64,000 bases of DNA from the NCBI RefSeq assembly GCF_024628725.1, contig NZ_CP102409.1:2970001-3034000 (forward strand), given 5' to 3'. Positions 59,459-64,000 of the stretch are shown here, one piece after another. The translations under genes were made by a program, and so were the position numbers. The notes below the pieces were generated by a model. It saw only the letters and a list, made by a program, of their open reading frames with translations. It was not told where the DNA came from and made no database searches. Source of the DNA: Ruegeria sp. YS9. Its GTDB lineage: Bacteria > Pseudomonadota > Alphaproteobacteria > Rhodobacterales > Rhodobacteraceae. Positions within the stretch are counted from its first letter, which is position 1, and the number at the start of each line of letters is the position of its first letter.

Positions 59459-60016
59459 ATGGCAGACAACGACTTTCCCGGTTGGCACGGCACGACGATC
59501 ATTGGCGTCAAGAAGGGCGGTCAGATCGTCATAGCCGGTGATGGGCAGGTCAGCCTGGGTCAGACCGTGATCAAGGGCACGGCGCGCAAAGTGCGCCGCC
59601 TGTCCCCCGGAGGGTCCGAAGTTGTCGCCGGCTTTGCCGGGTCGACGGCCGATGCCTTCACGTTGCTGGAGCGGCTGGAGGCCAAGCTTGAGGCAACACC
59701 AGGCCAGCTTGCCCGCGCTTCGGTGGAATTGGCGAAGGACTGGCGCACTGACAAGTACCTGCAAAAGCTTGAAGCAATGCTGATCGTCACGGACGGTAAA
59801 GATCTTTTCGTGATCACCGGCGCCGGTGACGTGCTGGAACCTGAACACAACGTGGCCGCCATCGGATCCGGGGGCAATTTTGCACTGGCCGCCGCGCGCG
59901 CGATGATGGACAGCGACAAGTCGGCGGAAGAGGTCGCGCGTCAGGCAATGGCCATCGCGGCCGATATCTGCGTCTATACCAACGGCAAACTGACGGTTGA
60001 GACGATCTCAGGCTAG
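59459..60016 (+). CDS. hslV: ATP-dependent protease subunit HslV (ClpQ)
   Basis: A 185-residue proteasome-type peptidase that degrades proteins unfolded by HslU. The catalytic Thr lies in [13 protein letters not shown], after a 10-residue N-terminal leader that must be removed; this longer leader is usual in alphaproteobacteria. [22 protein letters not shown] and [15 protein letters not shown] are family blocks. Its ATG has CGGAGA upstream. Its stop overlaps that of a convergent MFS gene by 9 bp, and hslU lies beyond that gene rather than next door. Confidence 0.95.
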   Translation: MADNDFPGWHGTTIIGVKKGGQIVIAGDGQVSLGQTVIKGTARKVRRLSPGGSEVVAGFAGSTADAFTLLERLEAKLEATPGQLARASVELAKDWRTDKYLQKLEAMLIVTDGKDLFVITGAGDVLEPEHNVAAIGSGGNFALAAARAMMDSDKSAEEVARQAMAIAADICVYTNGKLTVETISG

Positions 60017-61249
60017 CAGCGCCGAGATTTCCTTGCCTTTCCAGCGGCGATGCATGCCGATCAGGCCAATGATCGCTGCGATGATCACGACATAGTAGGG
60101 CACGCGGATATCGATGCTCATCAATCCGCCCCCTATCAGCGACATGATCCCGCCCGCAAGACAGAACACCGCGGTTGTCACGCCCATGACCCAGCCCTGA
60201 TCCGCCTCACTGACGCTGGAAGAGAAAAGCCCAAGCATGGTGGGGTAGGCGATTCCGAACAGGAAGTAGAAGAAAAAGACCGGCACGTAACTGAACATGC
60301 CACTTGGGCTGAAGGCGAATGCGAATCCGCAGATCACCATGACGATGAGTGACGTGTAGATAATCGCATATTTGCTGAACTTCTCCTGCGCGGGTTTCAC
60401 CAGAAACGTGCTGGAAAAGGCCAGTGCGACGCCGATGACGACCATCGCCATACTGCCACCGATGACTCCGTATCCGAAGGCACTTGTCAGGAAATTGTCG
60501 ACAAACACGTAGAAGGTGACGTTGGCGATCATGAAGAACGAATAGACCGGCAGGATCTTCAACACGATCGGGTGACCACGCACTGCTGCCAGGCTGTCTG
60601 TTATGTCACGGGGACGGAACACAAAGGGCGCGCGATCGGTTCGGGTATCCTGGAAGAAAAACAGGACCAGAAAGATAGCAATCAGCACAAGGACAAAAGC
60701 GCCGTAAAACGGCGTTCTCAGCGTGGCGAAGCCGCCCAGCAGGGCGGCGTCTGACAGGACCGCGCCGATGATCGGCCCGCCCACCAGGCCAAAGCTGACG
60801 CCCGTCACTATATAGCCCATGTTCCGGTCCCGGTCAGTCGCGTCGGTGCTGCCGTCGATCATCGCTGCTTGCGCAATGGGTTGGTTGCCCGCAGTAAACC
60901 CGGTAATCGAACGCCCGACGATCAGCAGAAGAAGGCTGTTGAGGTAAAGCGCGGCAATCGTCAGGGCATAGCCGGCCAGAGCACCACCCAGGCACACCAG
61001 CAAAGCGTTCTTGCGCCCGATCGAATCCGATACTTTCGAAACATAGACAACGCCCAGAAACCACGACAGGAAAAAGCACCCGATCACGAGGCCATAATAG
61101 AAATGCCTGCGCCCCTCGGGCGTGTTTTCGGGCAGAAACCCGGATTTCGTTTCCATGATCAGCGAGTTGATGATGGGAAAGACCAGCCCCTGTCCGATCA
61201 GATCCACGAACACCACAAACAGAAGGGTAATCTTGGCAATATTCGTCAT
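60008..61249 (-). CDS. MFS transporter (TetA-like DHA1 layout)
   Basis: A 413-residue protein with twelve predicted membrane helices. The MFS signature between helices 2 and 3 is seen as [20 protein letters not shown], and helix 5 carries the antiporter-like [18 protein letters not shown]. The opening [18 protein letters not shown] resembles tetracycline/multidrug exporters of the DHA1 family, but the substrate is unknown. It is inserted, inverted, between hslV and hslU. It overlaps the hslV stop by 9 bp. Confidence 0.88.
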   Translation of the reverse strand: MTNIAKITLLFVVFVDLIGQGLVFPIINSLIMETKSGFLPENTPEGRRHFYYGLVIGCFFLSWFLGVVYVSKVSDSIGRKNALLVCLGGALAGYALTIAALYLNSLLLLIVGRSITGFTAGNQPIAQAAMIDGSTDATDRDRNMGYIVTGVSFGLVGGPIIGAVLSDAALLGGFATLRTPFYGAFVLVLIAIFLVLFFFQDTRTDRAPFVFRPRDITDSLAAVRGHPIVLKILPVYSFFMIANVTFYVFVDNFLTSAFGYGVIGGSMAMVVIGVALAFSSTFLVKPAQEKFSKYAIIYTSLIVMVICGFAFAFSPSGMFSYVPVFFFYFLFGIAYPTMLGLFSSSVSEADQGWVMGVTTAVFCLAGGIMSLIGGGLMSIDIRVPYYVVIIAAIIGLIGMHRRWKGKEISALLA

Positions 61250-61440
61250 GTCTTACGCTCCTGGCCTTCAAACCCTCGATACACCGTAGCAGACGGATCC
61301 CGCATTCCCCAAGCAAAGCATTTGCAAACCTGAGCCTGCATTGCTAACCAACACGGCCATGAATACAGGCTTGGTTGTTTTCGCCCGTACCGTGATTACC
61401 TAAGCCGCATGACACAAATGCCGACCGAAAGGACCGCCCT

Positions 61441-62748
61441 TTGACCGACCTGACCCCGCGCGAGATCGTCTCGGAACTGGATCGCTTCATCATCGGGCAG
61501 AAGGATGCCAAGCGTGCCGTGGCCGTGGCCCTGCGCAATCGCTGGCGCCGCAAGCAATTGCCGGACGACATCCGGGAAGAGGTCTATCCCAAGAACATCC
61601 TGATGATCGGACCCACCGGTGTCGGCAAGACCGAAATCAGCCGCCGTCTGGCGAAACTGGCCCGCGCGCCGTTTATCAAGGTCGAGGCCACCAAGTTCAC
61701 CGAGGTTGGATATGTCGGTCGCGATGTGGAACAGATCGTGCGCGATCTGGCAGACGCGGCCATCCTGCAAACCCGCGAATTCATGCGCGAAGACGTCAAG
61801 GCCAAGGCGCATCAGGCCGCCGAAGACCGCGTGATCGAAGCCATTGCTGGCGCGGATGCGCGCGAAGGCACGCGCGAGATGTTCCGCAAAAAGCTGAAAG
61901 CCGGTGAATTGGACGACACGGTGATCGAGCTGGAACTGTCCGACACCTCGAACCCGATGCCGATGTTTGACATTCCGGGGCAGCCGGGCGGTCAGATGGG
62001 CATGATGAATCTGGGCGACATTTTCGGCAAGGCCTTTGGCGGACGCACCGTCAAGAAACGCCTGACCGTCGCCGAAAGCTATGATTTGCTGATCGGGGAA
62101 GAAGCCGACAAGCTGCTGGATGACGAAACCGTCACCCGCACCGCGCTGGAATCCGTCGAACAGAACGGCATCGTATTTCTGGATGAGATCGACAAGGTCT
62201 GCGCCCGTTCCGATGCACGCGGCGGCGATGTCAGCCGGGAAGGGGTGCAACGCGACCTTCTGCCCTTGATCGAGGGAACCACAGTCAGCACCAAGCACGG
62301 TCCGGTCAAAACGGACCATATCCTGTTCATCGCCTCGGGTGCGTTTCACATCGCCAAACCGTCGGATCTGTTGCCGGAATTGCAGGGGCGCCTGCCGATC
62401 CGTGTCGAACTGCGCGCTCTGACCGAAGAAGACTTCGTGCGCATCCTGACCGAAACCGACAATGCCCTGACATTGCAATACACGGCGTTGATGGGCACCG
62501 AGGACGTGACCGTCAGCTTTACCGAGGACGGCATCGCGGCATTGGCGAAGATCGCGGCTGACGTGAATCAGAGCATCGAAAACATCGGCGCGCGGCGGCT
62601 CTATACGGTCATGGAACGGGTTTTCGAAGAACTGTCCTTCGCTGCACCGGACAAGGCCGGTACGAAAATCACCGTTGACGCACAATTCGTCAGTGACAAT
62701 CTTGGAGAATTGACCAAGTCCTCTGATCTCAGCCGTTACGTTCTGTAA
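61441..62748 (+). CDS. hslU: HslU ATPase subunit of HslUV protease
   Basis: A 435-residue AAA+ unfoldase. Walker A is [10 protein letters not shown] (57-66), Walker [12 protein letters not shown], an intermediate I-domain lies between them, and the C-terminus ends in SSDLSRYVL, the conserved tail that docks into HslV. The start codon is TTG at 61441, supported by AAAGGA 7-8 nt upstream and by the family's N-terminus ([14 protein letters not shown]). As an MFS gene separates it from hslV, it needs its own promoter in the 191 bp upstream. Confidence 0.96.
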   Translation: MTDLTPREIVSELDRFIIGQKDAKRAVAVALRNRWRRKQLPDDIREEVYPKNILMIGPTGVGKTEISRRLAKLARAPFIKVEATKFTEVGYVGRDVEQIVRDLADAAILQTREFMREDVKAKAHQAAEDRVIEAIAGADAREGTREMFRKKLKAGELDDTVIELELSDTSNPMPMFDIPGQPGGQMGMMNLGDIFGKAFGGRTVKKRLTVAESYDLLIGEEADKLLDDETVTRTALESVEQNGIVFLDEIDKVCARSDARGGDVSREGVQRDLLPLIEGTTVSTKHGPVKTDHILFIASGAFHIAKPSDLLPELQGRLPIRVELRALTEEDFVRILTETDNALTLQYTALMGTEDVTVSFTEDGIAALAKIAADVNQSIENIGARRLYTVMERVFEELSFAAPDKAGTKITVDAQFVSDNLGELTKSSDLSRYVL

Positions 62749-62846
62749 CACGGCCAGCCGTTTTTTGCCGTTGTTCTCGACTTGCCATGCTGGACGTTAG
62801 GCAAGAATAGGATAGCGTGTCCACAATTCACCCAGAGGGTTGGCCC

Positions 62847-63947
62847 GTGCTGCGCTATTTCATCATTCTGCTCGTATCTCTTTCGCTGGGCGCCTGTGTT
62901 GACCGGACGGTGTCCGAGGTCGTGCCAAGTGCCATGAATGTCGGCACACCCGAAACCATCTTCGCAAGCACGACCCGCGCGCGTGAGGCTGACGGATCTT
63001 ATGGATTCCGACGCGGTGAAACGCTCAAGTTTCTGGAAACGACTGTTTCGATTCCACCGACGCATACGCCGGGTACGCTCCGCTTCTCCTACGCGAATCC
63101 GAATCCACAGAAAGAGTTCGTTCTGGCTGATGTGACCGAGTTGGATGGACCGCAGGGGCTGCGCAAGCACCTGCGAGGACAGGATGACGTCACGATCTTC
63201 GTGCACGGCTACAATTCGACCCAGACCGAAACGATCTTCCGCGCGGCGCAGCTGACACATGACATCGGCCTCCCTGGATCAACGCTGGTGTATTCGTGGC
63301 CAAGCCGTGCGACGGGATATGGATACGCCTATGATCTGGACAGTATGCTGTTCGCCCGCGACGGGTTGGAACAGACCATCCGCGAGTTGAAAGCCATGGG
63401 TGTCAAACGCGTTATTCTGGTCGCGCATTCCATGGGCGGTGCGTTGGCGATGGAAATGATGCGACAAACCGAACTGCAAGAACCCGGCTGGGCCAACCGA
63501 AACATCGATGGGGTCGTGCTAATCTCGCCCGATCTGGATCTCGATCTGTTTCGCTCGCAGATGAAACGTATCGACAACCCACCCGATCCGTTCATCGTAA
63601 TGGTGTCCCAAAAGGACAAGATACTGAACATCTCGGGCCGCTTGCGTGGCACTGATGAGGGCCAGCGATTGGGGAACATCAGTTCGATCGACTCGCTCAA
63701 GGAATTTCCGATCAGTGTGATCGACACGACCGCTTTCAACAGCGACGCGGCATCCTCTCATTTCGTTGCCGCGACCTCCCCGGCTTTGTTGTCGATCCTC
63801 AACTCGTTGCGGCGTGTCAACAATACCTTCGGGCGGGAAGACCGACCGGCCATCGATATTCTGGTGCCACCTACCGAACGCAATCCAGATGGTGCTACTG
63901 AAATTGTTCTGACGGAAACCGGGCAGGCACAGGTCAGCTCTCCGTGA
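62847..63947 (+). CDS. Alpha/beta-hydrolase lipoprotein (DUF900/COG4782 type)
   Basis: 366 residues from GTG 62847, with GAGGG 8 nt upstream; a GTG at 62817 would put 10 residues before the signal. The signal peptide ends in a lipobox (SLSLGACVD), predicting a lipoprotein. The hydrolase core shows VTIFVHGYNSTQTE (oxyanion), VILVAHSMGGALAM with the nucleophile Ser, an acidic residue in SQKDKILNISGRLRG, and a His in AASSHFVA. The VHGYN and HSMGG pattern is that of COG4782. Substrate unknown. The stop overlaps the next start by 4 bp (GTGA). Confidence 0.87.
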   Translation: MLRYFIILLVSLSLGACVDRTVSEVVPSAMNVGTPETIFASTTRAREADGSYGFRRGETLKFLETTVSIPPTHTPGTLRFSYANPNPQKEFVLADVTELDGPQGLRKHLRGQDDVTIFVHGYNSTQTETIFRAAQLTHDIGLPGSTLVYSWPSRATGYGYAYDLDSMLFARDGLEQTIRELKAMGVKRVILVAHSMGGALAMEMMRQTELQEPGWANRNIDGVVLISPDLDLDLFRSQMKRIDNPPDPFIVMVSQKDKILNISGRLRGTDEGQRLGNISSIDSLKEFPISVIDTTAFNSDAASSHFVAATSPALLSILNSLRRVNNTFGREDRPAIDILVPPTERNPDGATEIVLTETGQAQVSSP

Positions 63948-64000
63948 CGCGGTTCAAGCTGCGTCAGTATCTTCTGGACAATGCCACCTGGCTTGGCGCC
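63944..64000 (+). CDS. Start of an unidentified gene, possibly an MFS transporter (partial)
   Basis: Only 19 codons are visible from GTG 63944: MTRFKLRQYLLDNATWLGA. The coupling to the preceding gene (GTGA overlap) supports a genuine start. The LLDNATWLGA segment recalls the N-terminus of some roseobacter MFS proteins, but the fragment is too short for a firm call. Confidence 0.4.
   Translation, partial: MTRFKLRQYLLDNATWLGA

Noticed and set aside
61396..62751. 451-codon minus-strand open frame opposite hslU
   Set aside because: Fully antisense to hslU, a secure gene; composition is typical of a shadow frame.

Overview
The window looks like chromosomal DNA of a marine alphaproteobacterium of the Rhodobacterales, probably the Roseobacter clade. 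The evidence is a divergent regB / senC-regA redox cluster, a hemD-Mic60-hemY gene order, alphaproteobacterial AddAB, an NDUFA9-like protein, a DUF1127 protein, a DUF2853 protein and a stand-alone Hint-domain protein. Genes are dense, with many 1-8 bp overlaps and high-GC codon use. No rRNA, CRISPR array or intact insertion sequence was seen. One tRNA gene (Leu, CAG) is present.

Layout. Positions 1-7100: a partial SDR gene, a methyltransferase, a class II aldolase divergent from a LysR regulator, an adenine deaminase-AMP nucleosidase pair (AMP to adenine to hypoxanthine), and HU. Positions 7100-17600: a CHAP lipoprotein, a short BCCT transporter behind a BetI-like operator, an EamA exporter, a glutathione peroxidase, msrB-msrA, an orphan hydantoinase A subunit, queG, a GST, mtgA and a Hint protein. 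Positions 17700-26300: gltD-GFA-gltB, uppP and an NDUFA9-like protein.

Positions 26400-31700 form a small accessory island. It begins at tRNA-Leu with a decayed tyrosine-integrase N-terminus. It then carries a methyltransferase, a structured noncoding stretch, a radical SAM gene that I read as a prokaryotic viperin (an antiviral ddhNTP synthase), and a divergent 676-residue protein of unknown function. The viperin is the strongest candidate for a notable system here; a partnership with the 676-residue protein is a hypothesis.

Positions 31700-44500: core genes return with hemD-Mic60-hemY (Mic60 holds 34 perfect copies of a hexamer), divergent tsaD-gpsA-YciI-EVE, a single-pass membrane protein, DUF2853, an extensin-like protein, ahcY, an HD phosphohydrolase and a GDSL hydrolase. 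Positions 44500-64000: a VOC protein, regA-senC / regB, then a tight run of PAS protein-tsaE-amgK-murU-addB-addA-trxA, two tandem Lin0512 paralogues, DUF1127, hslV and hslU separated by an inverted MFS gene, a lipoprotein hydrolase, and the first codons of another gene.

Functional links: amn and ade form an adenylate breakdown route; gltB/gltD make glutamate synthase; msrBA, glutathione peroxidase, GST and thioredoxin serve oxidative-damage repair; amgK-murU recycle MurNAc while mtgA and uppP serve peptidoglycan synthesis; tsaD and tsaE both belong to tRNA t6A synthesis; addAB repair double-strand breaks; RegB-RegA with SenC sense and respond to redox state.
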